Below the pieces are notes generated by a model. The model worked only from the letters and a program-made list of their open reading frames with translations, had not been told where the DNA came from and made no database searches. DNA of 64,000 bases from Megasphaera_A sueciensis (GTDB lineage Bacteria > Bacillota > Negativicutes > Veillonellales > Megasphaeraceae): the NCBI RefSeq assembly GCF_050219315.1, contig NZ_CP116939.1, forward strand, positions 1,240,001 through 1,304,000. The letters run 5' to 3'. Of the stretch, positions 34,676 to 44,053 are shown one piece after another (the first letter of the stretch is position 1; each line of letters begins with the position of its first letter). Both the position numbers and the translations under genes were made by a program.

Positions 34676-35439
34676 GGAGCCCTTCCTGCTGTCCATAAGT
34701 CTTCCAGTTGATTTTTATCCCGCTGTGTATCCATACATTGCCAAAACCCATCGTGATGGTACGCTATTAATTGCTTATCCTTTGCCAGCTGTTCCAGCGG
34801 TTCTTTTTCAAAGGTTGTCCTATCATTGCCGATATAATCAAAAACCTGGGGTTCCAAAACCATAAATCCACCATTAATACGGCCGGAATCCGTCATTTTT
34901 TTTTCACGAAAATTTTTTACTATATTATTTTCTCCTATATCAATAACACCAAAACGCTGTTCCACATTAACGGTAGTTAACGTAGCGATTTTTCCATGTG
35001 CTTTATGAAATTTAAGCAATTGAACTACATCTATATCTGCAACACCATCACCATAGGTAAACATGAAGCTTTCATTGTCAACATACTTTTGAATCCGCTT
35101 AATACGACCTCCTGTCATCGTATCCATTCCCGTATCGACTACCGTAACCCGCCAGGGTTCCGCGGCTCTATGATGCACGATCATTTCATTTCCCTTGGTA
35201 AAATCAAAGGTGATATCCGATGTATACAGAAAATAATTAGCAAAGTATTCTTTTATAATATGCTGCTTGTATCCCGCACATATAATGAAGTCATGAAACC
35301 CATATGCTGAATAAATTTTCATAATATGCCATAAAATAGGCTGCTCCCCGATTTCAATCATCGGTTTAGGTTTTAAATGACTTTCTTCACTGATACGGGT
35401 TCCATATCCACCCGCAAGAATAACAACTTTCACTGGCAT
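34660..35439 (-). CDS. rfbF: Glucose-1-phosphate cytidylyltransferase
   Basis: Makes CDP-glucose from glucose 1-phosphate and CTP, the entry step to CDP-3,6-dideoxyhexoses. The 259-residue nucleotidyltransferase has the N-terminal VILAGGYGTRISEESHLKPK, MIEIGEQPILWHIMKIYSAY, FTYGDGVADID (metal site), and the C-terminal WQCMDTQRDKNQLEDLW, a close match to RfbF. ATG at 35439 has AAGGA upstream. Start of the rfbFGH set. Confidence 0.95.
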   Translation of the reverse strand: MPVKVVILAGGYGTRISEESHLKPKPMIEIGEQPILWHIMKIYSAYGFHDFIICAGYKQHIIKEYFANYFLYTSDITFDFTKGNEMIVHHRAAEPWRVTVVDTGMDTMTGGRIKRIQKYVDNESFMFTYGDGVADIDVVQLLKFHKAHGKIATLTTVNVEQRFGVIDIGENNIVKNFREKKMTDSGRINGGFMVLEPQVFDYIGNDRTTFEKEPLEQLAKDKQLIAYHHDGFWQCMDTQRDKNQLEDLWTAGRAPWKIW

Positions 35440-35481
35440 CACATCCTTTGAAGTCTCAATTATAGTATCCTACATTGTACA

Positions 35482-37005
35482 TTATTTAACTTCTTCGTGA
35501 TATTCTTCTTCTGCATTGACATTCCATATATTTTCTTTGCTTACTACACCATTTACGATATTCTTAACGGCTTCCATGGCAGTCAGCATGGAATGGTCCA
35601 TATTGTTATAGCGATGCATACCGTTGCGGCCAATAAGGTATAAATTCGTGATAGGATCTGTAAAATTGCGGACCGTATCCATTTCCTTATACGTACCAAA
35701 GTAGGCAGGATAGGCTTTAGGAACTCGAACAACCGTGCTGTCACATACATCTGCTGCATCAATAATACCTATTTTAGCCAATTCCCCTGCCGCAAATGCT
35801 GCAAAGTCTTTGTCCTCCATGTTCCAAAGTGAATCGCCTTCATTGCAGAAATACTCCAGCCCCAGCCAAACCTTGGAGCAATCGGCTACCATATAGGGAC
35901 TCCAGTTATTCAAAATCTGCAGGCGGCCTATTTTTACATCGCGTTCCTGGATGTAGATCCAATTATCACGGATAAGCTGTCCATCCTTTTCCCGTATCTG
36001 CAGGCGTTTGACGAGCAGCCCTGCTGTCATGAAATCCCGATAGATCAAGCCTTCGGATACACGACGGACCTCCTCGGGTACGGTATCACCCATAGCCCGA
36101 ATCAAATTTTTGACCGGCATTGTCGATATGACATATTCCGTCGGAATATAGGCACGCCCCGTTTCCGCATCTTCTATCCAAACCCCTTTTACCTTGTTAT
36201 TTTCATACTCTACCTTATCTACTCGGCAATTGAGCCGGATAATTCCGCCTTGTTCCACGATCGTATCGGCTACGGTCTGCCACATCTGTCCAGGACCGTA
36301 TTTAGGATACAAAAACTGCTCAATCAGCGAAGTCTCCACTTCTTTTTGCCGTAAGGAATAGCTTTTATGGAAAAACTGAAATATGGCATGCTTAACGGTT
36401 CCCATGATAGATAACCCTTTGACACGTTGTGCTCCCCAATCCGGTTCGATTTGATTGCACGGAATACCCCAGACTTTCGCAGTATAGTCTTTAAAAAAAG
36501 TTTCATATAATTCTTTGCCAAAGCGATTAATAAAAAAATCCTCCAGCGATTGTTCCGGTTTGATAGGATGTGCCATACATCTTAAATAGGAAAATCCAAT
36601 GCGCAGCATGCGCAAGATTCCCAGATTATGGATCGTTTCCCATTGAAAAGAAATCGGGTATGCAAAAAACTTACGCAGAAAAAAAATACGCGACACGCGA
36701 TGGCGTACCATCATAATACGGTCTATATCATCGGCCTCCCGCATATTTCCAAAATCATCTTCCGAGCCTTCTATAGGTAAAAAATGAAGCCACCAATCAA
36801 TGACTTCATCCGATTTGGAAAAGAAACGATGGCCTCCCATGTCAAGATGGTTTCCCATGTAGCTTACGGTTTTAGCAATCCCGCCAACCATGGTATCCGA
36901 TTCCAAAACGATGGGGCGGATATCGCTTTTCTGTAATAATTCATAGGCAGCTGTCAAGCCTGCCGTACCCGCACCAATGATGACAGCTGTTTTCTTATGC
37001 TCCAT
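35482..37005 (-). CDS. FAD-dependent amine-oxidase/UDP-galactopyranose-mutase-like oxidoreductase
   Basis: The 507-residue product has the N-terminal dinucleotide motif VIIGAGTAGLTAAYELL, followed by GGIAKTVSYMGNHLDMGGHR. A long substrate domain has FKDYTAKVWGIPCNQIEPDW. The C-terminal FAD motif is NLYLIGRNGMHRYNNMDHS. Proteins of this type occur in polysaccharide loci, but the substrate is not known. It lies between rfbF and the second GT-C-like gene; the upstream gene's stop and this ATG are adjacent (37006/37005). Confidence 0.78.
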   Translation of the reverse strand: MEHKKTAVIIGAGTAGLTAAYELLQKSDIRPIVLESDTMVGGIAKTVSYMGNHLDMGGHRFFSKSDEVIDWWLHFLPIEGSEDDFGNMREADDIDRIMMVRHRVSRIFFLRKFFAYPISFQWETIHNLGILRMLRIGFSYLRCMAHPIKPEQSLEDFFINRFGKELYETFFKDYTAKVWGIPCNQIEPDWGAQRVKGLSIMGTVKHAIFQFFHKSYSLRQKEVETSLIEQFLYPKYGPGQMWQTVADTIVEQGGIIRLNCRVDKVEYENNKVKGVWIEDAETGRAYIPTEYVISTMPVKNLIRAMGDTVPEEVRRVSEGLIYRDFMTAGLLVKRLQIREKDGQLIRDNWIYIQERDVKIGRLQILNNWSPYMVADCSKVWLGLEYFCNEGDSLWNMEDKDFAAFAAGELAKIGIIDAADVCDSTVVRVPKAYPAYFGTYKEMDTVRNFTDPITNLYLIGRNGMHRYNNMDHSMLTAMEAVKNIVNGVVSKENIWNVNAEEEYHEEVK

Positions 37006-39171
37006 TTATGATGACTCCTTATCATAGAGTACCTTATATATGATCCGGCCATTAGCCCATACAATAGGTTTGAATCTGATAGTAGTTGTATCAAGCGGCT
37101 GCAGATCTGTATTGTCTGATAAAATATAGCGCACACCCAGCCTCTGTACATCCTCGCGGCTCAGTGTAAGTTCTGCTAAGTCACCATGTTCAGATATATA
37201 TGTCGACGGTTTTTCCGTAATTTCTCCGATTTTGATATGACCGCAGCGGTTCAATACCCGGCGCGCTTCGTCATTCAAATCTAATGTATTCCAATTATCC
37301 CAAGCCACATACGTATTGTAACTGTTAATGGTCGGAGCTCCGAAAATAGGAGGATAGTTATTCAACGTTGTTTCCTCTCCTATCACGATCCATTTTCCCT
37401 TATCGCCGGAGGCAATCTGTGAAATCGCCTGTCCCAGTTCAGTCTTATACACGCTGGCAGTCCCCTGCGCAACGGGGTTGATCATGCCGCCGATACACAG
37501 AAACAGGCCCAGCAGCAGCGGTCCCAGATGACTGCGGTACCGGCAGAAACAAACAATTCCCACTGTCGTTACCAGGAGCAGGACGATCGTATTCATCGGC
37601 ATATATGCCTCTTTACAATAATGAAACGATGCCCACGCCGAAAACAAAGCTGTCCCATCTGCCAAAAAAGCAGTCTGCCATCGGCCGAGCCGCTGCGGAT
37701 ATATGATAATCGTCCGCAATATCAACACCACATTGATATACGAAATAGGAATAATCATACGTCCTTCGGGAACTTCAAATAATAAGGTTCCCGCGGCCAG
37801 CCATCGCGGCCAAGGAATCAGGCAAAACGCGATGAATATCACATCCAGCAGCAGCAATGCTGTGATCAAGGCATCTATTTTACGCGCCCTCGCCATTTGA
37901 TAGAGTGCCAATAAAAAACCAAAAGGAGCAAAATCAAAAAATTGGCTCAGGTTAAACGCATATTGCGGCTTTGTAATAGCACTAAACGGCGTAAATAATC
38001 CCAGTCCCGAATTAAACAGCCAATCCCAGGTCAATCCGCCGCCGGTAACAAAACGTTCCCCCGGATAGACACTGGAACGGATAAGTGCAATGGCTGCCGA
38101 CGACATCTGTAGGGTATGCAGCAGCGGCAGAAGCAGCATACCGACAAAAATACCGCCGCAAACCACATCCAGCCGACCCCATTGATGAGCCCGCCAGTGG
38201 TGTCTTATGATCCATACGGCAAAAATGAGAAAGATGTAGGCAAACGGAATCTGCCACGCCGGATACATGACGTATACATAGATACCTGCCAAATACGAAA
38301 ACAGCAGCCCCCAGCCAAGCTGCCGCCACCCCGGACGACACTGCAGGTATTGATAGATAACGAGGACCGCAGCCTGTCCGGCTATGAGCATTTCCACAAA
38401 TTCATTGACGCCAAACCACCACTGCACAGCGGGAGACAAAACGGTCATCAAGGTATAGTACCACGCCCACGTATGGTTATCTTTCAACCACAACCGGCCA
38501 AATTCATAAGACACAAGTCCCAATATAATGAGCCGCCCTATCCAGAAAAAAGCTAGGCCGTTTCCCGGCGGCATTACCAGATATCCCAGCATAAAGGGAC
38601 GAAACAGGGTACATATATCTCGTACCGGTTGGCCAAGGACAATAAACACATCCGTCGGTACCGCCCGCAAATACGGATTGAAATAGTTGAATGTACTTCC
38701 ATCCGGTCCGGGGACATACTGGGAAAACGCAAAAGAGGTCATATTAAGCCATTCATCAAAGCGATCCGGTCGGCTGAAACCGATAATATCTGTATTTACC
38801 TCGGGATCGTTAAGTAATGTTGCATATACGCCGATAGCCGAGCCATGGATTTGAAGCAAGGTCAGCAGTCCCCAAGTTCCCAGGCCTACATACCAGCGAT
38901 GCCGATACAACCAGCCCGGCCATCGTTTGATCCGCTGCCCCATGGCATGCTGTATAATAAACTGCTGCAGAGGGTGTCTTACTTTATACAACACCCAGCT
39001 GATCATCAGGTAGCTCACTACGGACGGAATAATAATAGGAATATATTCAGCAAAATTATATCGCTCTTCACTGGGAATAAAAACAGCAATAGGAATAACA
39101 ATAAAATAGGCCAATCCCAATAAAAACAGCAGCCATTTTTTATTTACTTTTTTCTCTCGTGTATGCAGCAT
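37006..39171 (-). CDS. GT-C-like polytopic membrane protein (paralogue of 22356-24272)
   Basis: The 721-residue product has about 14 membrane segments. It carries the same ordered motifs as its paralogue: QIHGSAIGVYATLL, DRFDEWLNMTSFAFSQYV, GQPVRDICTLFRPFMLGYL, GNGLAFFWIGRLI, SPAVQWWFGVNEFVEML, YPAWQIPFAY and GGGLTWDWLFN. It has an N-terminal extension of about 80 residues with two more membrane segments. The ATG at 39171 is preferred (GAGGG 8 bases before). It is the upstream-most gene of the minus-strand polysaccharide run. A role in sugar transfer or polymerisation is inferred from position and topology. Confidence 0.7.
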   Translation of the reverse strand: MLHTREKKVNKKWLLFLLGLAYFIVIPIAVFIPSEERYNFAEYIPIIIPSVVSYLMISWVLYKVRHPLQQFIIQHAMGQRIKRWPGWLYRHRWYVGLGTWGLLTLLQIHGSAIGVYATLLNDPEVNTDIIGFSRPDRFDEWLNMTSFAFSQYVPGPDGSTFNYFNPYLRAVPTDVFIVLGQPVRDICTLFRPFMLGYLVMPPGNGLAFFWIGRLIILGLVSYEFGRLWLKDNHTWAWYYTLMTVLSPAVQWWFGVNEFVEMLIAGQAAVLVIYQYLQCRPGWRQLGWGLLFSYLAGIYVYVMYPAWQIPFAYIFLIFAVWIIRHHWRAHQWGRLDVVCGGIFVGMLLLPLLHTLQMSSAAIALIRSSVYPGERFVTGGGLTWDWLFNSGLGLFTPFSAITKPQYAFNLSQFFDFAPFGFLLALYQMARARKIDALITALLLLDVIFIAFCLIPWPRWLAAGTLLFEVPEGRMIIPISYINVVLILRTIIIYPQRLGRWQTAFLADGTALFSAWASFHYCKEAYMPMNTIVLLLVTTVGIVCFCRYRSHLGPLLLGLFLCIGGMINPVAQGTASVYKTELGQAISQIASGDKGKWIVIGEETTLNNYPPIFGAPTINSYNTYVAWDNWNTLDLNDEARRVLNRCGHIKIGEITEKPSTYISEHGDLAELTLSREDVQRLGVRYILSDNTDLQPLDTTTIRFKPIVWANGRIIYKVLYDKESS

Positions 39172-39306
39172 GCAGATAACCCTCAATTATTTGTTAGTAA
39201 ATCACTTTTATTATATCACAAACCCCTTTATAATATAGATAAGAGGGACATGAAGAATTTTTCTTTATATCTCTTTTTATGTTCGTCTCCCATCTGCCAA
39301 AATACT

Positions 39307-40566
39307 TTAGGATCCTGTGTCTTCATTACTGCCATCATCTGCAATTAGTTTTGTGGAAGATCCTCCAGATGAAGATGACCCACTAAAATTGTAATAAGTA
39401 ATATTATCTCCACTATGTAAAATAATTTGTTTCCCAATAACACTACCTTTGACACTACCATTTAAAGTGATTGTTCCATTAGGAGCATAAATCAATCCCG
39501 TAAAAAGATTGTTATTATTATTTAATTGTATATTCCCATTCAAAGATACTAAAATGACATTTCCAGTTAAAGGGGTAGTAATATTAGCAACCATATTTCC
39601 TTGAACAATAATAATAGTATATGCATTTCCCCAACCACCAGTACTATTTGACAATCCCACATACCCCATACTTGTAGTTTGTGTTTGGAAATCCTGCTCT
39701 ATTGCTGCACTGGTTTTATTATCATAAAATGTATGGGAATATGCATTTATATATTGGATGGAAGAACTAGAAAAAGTATTTTGATACTGGCTGGGTAAAT
39801 ATGAATTAAGAACATTGGCCATGTAGGAATTATTTAATGAGACATCAATAGTATCGGCATTAAGTTTCAATGTATCATAATATACCTCATAATTATGATT
39901 ACCCCATATTGTATTTTTACTTCCTGATAATGTTCCATTTATAGTATTTTGATAGGGACCATCTGCATAAACATAACCATTGGTATGAACATCCCCTATA
40001 ACTGTATCACCATTACAATCAAACCAAATAGATTTATTTCCTGGAAGTCCTCCAACCATAGCATAATTCAGCGGACTATCAGCACTAGACGTTTCATATT
40101 CACCTGTAGCCACTACCGCAATGGGTATAGTTGTAATACCAAGCGGAGCCAATAAATATTTTAAAAAGAATAAGGGAGCCTGTTGACGCATTTCTACTCG
40201 TAATGTTTTTACATTGGTCGAATCCTTATTATATGCATTGATAGTGGGATACACATAAATGGTGTCTACGGCGCTGGGAAAATCCCCAGAGCTTCTTTGG
40301 GTAATCGTATCTCCCTTTTTACTATTGTTCTGCACATATGTTATTGCCATACTTTTTGCCGTACTGCCGCTATCCGCTATTCCTAATTGTGCAGCTCCTG
40401 CCAATGCGGCGGCATCTACTGCATTTTGCATACGTGTTCTATATACGCTGGCATACGCAAAATCAACGGAAAGGCCTACCAGCGCTATCAATAAAGGAAA
40501 AAGGACGGCAAATAAAACAAATATTGCCCCTCTATTATGTGCCCAATATTTTGATATTCTTTGCAT
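39307..40566 (-). CDS. tadG: TadG-like Flp pilus assembly protein with Asn-rich beta-repeat domain
   Basis: The 419-residue product starts with NRGAIFVLFAVLFPLLIALV, the TadE/G membrane anchor, then YASVYRTRMQNAVDAAALAGA, the region conserved in TadG. Residues about 170-385 are rich in Asn, Thr, Gly and Tyr and look like a beta-helix of short strands (for example GNVILVSLNGNIQLN and NGTITLNGSVKGSVIG). The C-terminus is Ser/Gly-rich. No von Willebrand domain is seen, unlike longer TadG. Last gene of the tad run; GGGGGTGG precedes the ATG. More A+T-rich than its neighbours. Confidence 0.8.
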   Translation of the reverse strand: MQRISKYWAHNRGAIFVLFAVLFPLLIALVGLSVDFAYASVYRTRMQNAVDAAALAGAAQLGIADSGSTAKSMAITYVQNNSKKGDTITQRSSGDFPSAVDTIYVYPTINAYNKDSTNVKTLRVEMRQQAPLFFLKYLLAPLGITTIPIAVVATGEYETSSADSPLNYAMVGGLPGNKSIWFDCNGDTVIGDVHTNGYVYADGPYQNTINGTLSGSKNTIWGNHNYEVYYDTLKLNADTIDVSLNNSYMANVLNSYLPSQYQNTFSSSSIQYINAYSHTFYDNKTSAAIEQDFQTQTTSMGYVGLSNSTGGWGNAYTIIIVQGNMVANITTPLTGNVILVSLNGNIQLNNNNNLFTGLIYAPNGTITLNGSVKGSVIGKQIILHSGDNITYYNFSGSSSSGGSSTKLIADDGSNEDTGS

Positions 40567-40689
40567 GGATGCGCCACCCCCATCGTACGTATATATTGTT
40601 CCTACCTTTAACCATCTGTTACAAAAATTTATATAGAAGCTTCCACTGCGCAGTTATACTTTAAGCAGCAACACAATCTATCTTATATC

Positions 40690-41034
40690 CTATTTATTTA
40701 ATTTTAAATTGGAATGTAACTTCCAATCCAATGTTTCTACTGTCCCTGCAGGCAACTCAATAACATGCCTAGCTTTACAACAGCCGCTTATGTGCCAAGG
40801 ACGCAGATCTGCCACGATCTTCACAATACGAAAATCGGCATCTACATACACAATATCGAGGGCATAGCGCATAAAAAACATATGGATGGCGTGACAGTCT
40901 GTAAGCAATAACCCCGTATGGGCTGCCAATGTTTGGGTCCCCAGAAGCCCCCGCAGGCGTGCTAAAAACGAGCCGGCAACATAGAGTTCTATGGCCGGCT
41001 TTTTATTTGTCATGATACGATATTTTTTCTTCAT
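40690..41034 (-). CDS. DUF192 family protein
   Basis: A 114-residue single-domain DUF192 protein: FLARLRGLLGTQTLAAHTGLLL, CHAIHMFFMRYALDIVYVD, and a C-terminal CKARHVIELPAGTV. Family function is not established; members are often near secretion or cell-surface genes. It starts 1 base after the tadC stop, so it is part of the tad operon. There is no signal peptide, whereas many DUF192 proteins are exported. Confidence 0.82.
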   Translation of the reverse strand: MKKKYRIMTNKKPAIELYVAGSFLARLRGLLGTQTLAAHTGLLLTDCHAIHMFFMRYALDIVYVDADFRIVKIVADLRPWHISGCCKARHVIELPAGTVETLDWKLHSNLKLNK

Positions 41035-41035
41035 A

Positions 41036-42001
41036 TCAGAAATTCCCCTTAAGTTGCGTCAATACAGTCAAAACCAAAGGGCCCAGCACTACAATAAAAA
41101 TAGTTGGGAAAATAAAGAAAGCCAAAGGAAACACTAATTTGACCGGCAGCTTCATCGCTTTTTCCCGAATCATCTGCCGATGACGGTCCCGCATATTATC
41201 GGCTTGGATTTTCAGCATATTGGCCAGACTCACTCCCAAGCTTTCCGTCTGAATAACGGCAGCCACGAAGAGATACACGGAATCAACATGACAACGGTTC
41301 GCCATTGCTGTCAAAGACTGCCGGCGGGTCATCCCCATGCGAATATCACGAAGCATGCGGTTGGTCTCATCAGCCATAGGCCCTTTCATCCGTTCTCCGA
41401 CCTGGGTCAATGCCGCATCAAAGGAAAGGCCGGCCTGTACACTGACGCACACCAGGTCCATCATATCCGAAAGCTGCGCGATAATTCCCTGCCGTCTTTT
41501 TGTAATCATGACACTAAGACAAAACCACGGCAGAAACATACCTCCAAAGAACAGGACGAGGACGATCATCAGCCGCTGCATCAAAGGCAGCCTATCCGTA
41601 AAAATAAAGCCCAAGGACAGTACCACCAAGCCTACCCCGCATAAAACCATAACAAAAAAGAAGGTTCCTGCATTCCAAAGATACTGTTTGCCCGCCCATG
41701 TGATACGCTGATCCAGTGCCTTATACAGTGCCTGCGGCGTCATTGCTTTGACGCGATTCCCCACAAGGACCATGATCCAGGACCAGATGCGCAGCAACGA
41801 ATCCCGTAAGGAATTTCGTTGTTTTTGCCGTCCTGTTTTAGTATCTCCGCCCTGCTGCATAATATCAATAATCTGCAGACCTTGTACCCGGTTCCGCACC
41901 TGATAGCGCGTTGAAGAACGCCGCACAAAAATGATAAAGATGAGCAGAAAGACAGAGACTCCGGCTGCTATAGAAGAAAATACAATCATCTCTCTCACCA
42001 T
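41036..42001 (-). CDS. tadC: TadC-like inner-membrane platform protein
   Basis: Second type II secretion F-domain protein of the Flp pilus machine. The 321-residue product has an N-terminal membrane segment, two central ones, the T2SF domain (LSDMMDLVCVSVQAGLSFDAAL at about residues 175-196, TESLGVSLANML), and two C-terminal segments (VFPLAFFIFPTIFIVVLGP). The pattern fits TadC rather than TadB. Its ATG overlaps the tadA stop (ATGGTGA). A second in-frame ATG at 41989 is also possible. Confidence 0.88.
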   Translation of the reverse strand: MVREMIVFSSIAAGVSVFLLIFIIFVRRSSTRYQVRNRVQGLQIIDIMQQGGDTKTGRQKQRNSLRDSLLRIWSWIMVLVGNRVKAMTPQALYKALDQRITWAGKQYLWNAGTFFFVMVLCGVGLVVLSLGFIFTDRLPLMQRLMIVLVLFFGGMFLPWFCLSVMITKRRQGIIAQLSDMMDLVCVSVQAGLSFDAALTQVGERMKGPMADETNRMLRDIRMGMTRRQSLTAMANRCHVDSVYLFVAAVIQTESLGVSLANMLKIQADNMRDRHRQMIREKAMKLPVKLVFPLAFFIFPTIFIVVLGPLVLTVLTQLKGNF

Positions 42002-43392
42002 TCTTCCTGTTGTTCTGTAAGGTTAGATTCCTGCATATTCTCAGGAAATTTCACCCCATTGACAATAAACTTTTCCATAAAGTTTGGCCGCAGTCCGGTT
42101 GCCTGAAAATGTCCTAATACTTTTCCTTCTTCATCGACGCCTTCTGGAACAAATCGGTATAAATTCTGCAGCGTGATTACATTTCCTTCTAACGATTGCA
42201 CCTCGGTAATATAGGTAATCTTACGGCTGCCGTCCCGCATCCGGGACTGATGCACAATGAGATCCAATGCTGAGGAAATCTGTTCCCGTATGGCCTTGAT
42301 CGGAAGCTCCATGCCCGACATGAGGACCATGGTCTCCAATCGGCTCAGCACATCACGGGGACTATTGGCATGCGCTGTCGTCAAGGATCCGTCATGGCCC
42401 GTATTCATGGCCTGCAGCATATCCAGTGCTTCCCCGGAGCGAACTTCCCCTATAAGGATGCGATCCGGACGCATACGCAGCGCATTACGCACCAAATCAC
42501 GGATAGAAACGGCACCGCGTCCTTCGATATTCGCCGGCCGAGCCTCCAAGGTCACGACATGATCTTGTTCCAATCGCAGTTCTGCTGCATCTTCAATGGT
42601 AACGATGCGTTCACCGGCAGGAATAAAACTGGAAAGAACGTTCAATGTCGTTGTTTTTCCTGAACCCGTACCGCCGGAAACAATGATATTCAGGCGAGCT
42701 CGTATACAAGCCTGCAGAAAATTCACCATGTCCTGATCCATCGTACCGAATTCCATCAGTTTTTCAGCACTGATAATATCCCTGCTGAACTTACGGATGG
42801 TCACACACGGCCCGATCAGCGACAGCGGCGGAATGATTATATTCACACGGGACCCATCGGCAAGACGGGCATCTACCAGCGGCGATGCCTCATCGACACG
42901 CCGGCCCAGCGGCGTAATAATACGTTCAATGATATTCATCAAATGCGCCGTATCATAAAATTGTACGTCTGTATGGTGCAGTTTTCCTTTTTGTTCTACA
43001 AAAACATTTTTCGGTCCGTTTACCATAACCTCCGTAATCGTGTCATCCTTTAAAAGCGGTTCTATCGGCCCCAGGCCAAGAATTTCATCAATGACGTCAT
43101 TAATAATGGCCTGCCTGTCCCCCCGAGGAACCACAAACGGGTTTTCGTCAATCACACGGTTGCAGTAACTGGAAATAACCTGTTCTACCGTATTCCGGTC
43201 CTGTCCTCCGTGCGTCAGCAGCCGCTGCTGCTCAACATTCATTTCGGTTACGATTCGGTGATGGATTTCCAACTTCAATGCACGATACTGATCGCTCTCA
43301 TTGGCGTTCATCGTTTTTTCCCGTATAGAAAATATTTTTTTTGGTATATCTTGTTCCGGCAGTTTTCCGAGCCGTTTTACTAACGTGCCCAT
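41995..43392 (-). CDS. tadA: TadA/CpaF pilus assembly ATPase
   Basis: The cytoplasmic secretion ATPase that drives Flp pilus assembly. The 465-residue product has the N-terminal CpaF domain (EILGLGPIEPLLKDDTITEV). The RecA-like ATPase has Walker A IIVSGGTGSGKTTTLNVLS (about residues 235-253), the Asp box IVTIEDAAELRL, Walker B RPDRILIGEVRSGEALDML and the His box TGHDGSLTTAHANSP. AAGGAG precedes the ATG. tadC overlaps downstream, tadE is upstream. Confidence 0.96.
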   Translation of the reverse strand: MGTLVKRLGKLPEQDIPKKIFSIREKTMNANESDQYRALKLEIHHRIVTEMNVEQQRLLTHGGQDRNTVEQVISSYCNRVIDENPFVVPRGDRQAIINDVIDEILGLGPIEPLLKDDTITEVMVNGPKNVFVEQKGKLHHTDVQFYDTAHLMNIIERIITPLGRRVDEASPLVDARLADGSRVNIIIPPLSLIGPCVTIRKFSRDIISAEKLMEFGTMDQDMVNFLQACIRARLNIIVSGGTGSGKTTTLNVLSSFIPAGERIVTIEDAAELRLEQDHVVTLEARPANIEGRGAVSIRDLVRNALRMRPDRILIGEVRSGEALDMLQAMNTGHDGSLTTAHANSPRDVLSRLETMVLMSGMELPIKAIREQISSALDLIVHQSRMRDGSRKITYITEVQSLEGNVITLQNLYRFVPEGVDEEGKVLGHFQATGLRPNFMEKFIVNGVKFPENMQESNLTEQQEEW

Positions 43393-43421
43393 CGTAAGAC
43401 TCCTTTATAAAAATAATATAA

Positions 43422-43883
43422 TTACTGACTGGAGGAGGTACTCCCTTCCCAGTACATCGTCGAAGTAGCTTTGATCGTATTTGGCAGGATACTAAATATA
43501 TCGTTCAGGCCGCTTTGCGTTTTTGTCGCCGTCATCGTAACGGTCACATATGCATCACCATTCGTACTATTAGAATCATAGTTATACTTAAAGGCATCTT
43601 CTGTATCCTGTGAAATCCCTTGTATCGGATTCCACACATAATAACTGCCCAACAATGTCTTTCCATTCGCCTTACGGGTAATGATCGCATCTCTGGCTGT
43701 CGACATAGTCGAGGTCGTCTGTACGGATAATTCCCGCGCACTTTCTCTGGCCAAGGAGGCTACCGTGGTATAATCATAACAAAGAATAAATATAAAATAT
43801 GCCCCAAAAACAAATGGGATGGCAAGCATTAGGACAATGCCAAATTCCACAATACTCTGTCCTTTTTTATGCAGCAGATTCAT
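43422..43883 (-). CDS. tadE: TadE-like minor pilin
   Basis: The product of about 153 residues starts HKKGQSIVEFGIVLMLAIPFV, the GQ-x-(V/T)-E-F processing and anchor motif of TadE. A pseudopilin-like helix and a Thr/Ser-rich domain (SVQTTSTMSTARDAII, NYDSNSTNGDAYV) follow. It should be cut by the prepilin peptidase after the glycine. The ATG at 43883 has AAAGGGG 8 bases upstream; an ATG at 43889 is too close to it. Confidence 0.85.
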   Translation of the reverse strand: MNLLHKKGQSIVEFGIVLMLAIPFVFGAYFIFILCYDYTTVASLARESARELSVQTTSTMSTARDAIITRKANGKTLLGSYYVWNPIQGISQDTEDAFKYNYDSNSTNGDAYVTVTMTATKTQSGLNDIFSILPNTIKATSTMYWEGSTSSSQ

Positions 43884-43953
43884 CTCCATTGCCCCTTTCT
43901 TTTCTCTATTTTAACAAATCCAGCCCTAAAAGGGAACAGGTTTAATACTTCTG

Positions 43954-43988
43954 CAAAAAAAAAACAACTTCTCTCTAGGAGAAGCTGT
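43954..43988 (-). terminator. Terminator just after the Flp pilin gene
   Basis: On the minus strand ACAGCTTCTC and GAGAAGTTGT form a 10-bp stem (one G-T pair) with a 5-base loop, followed by ten T residues. It lies between flp and tadE. It probably ends most pilin transcripts, with limited read-through to tadE-tadA-tadC. Confidence 0.85.
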
Positions 43989-44053
43989 CTTTACCAGTTC
44001 TTTGAAGTATAACCTCCGTGTTACCGTCGATATAAACTCATTATCTGATTTTA

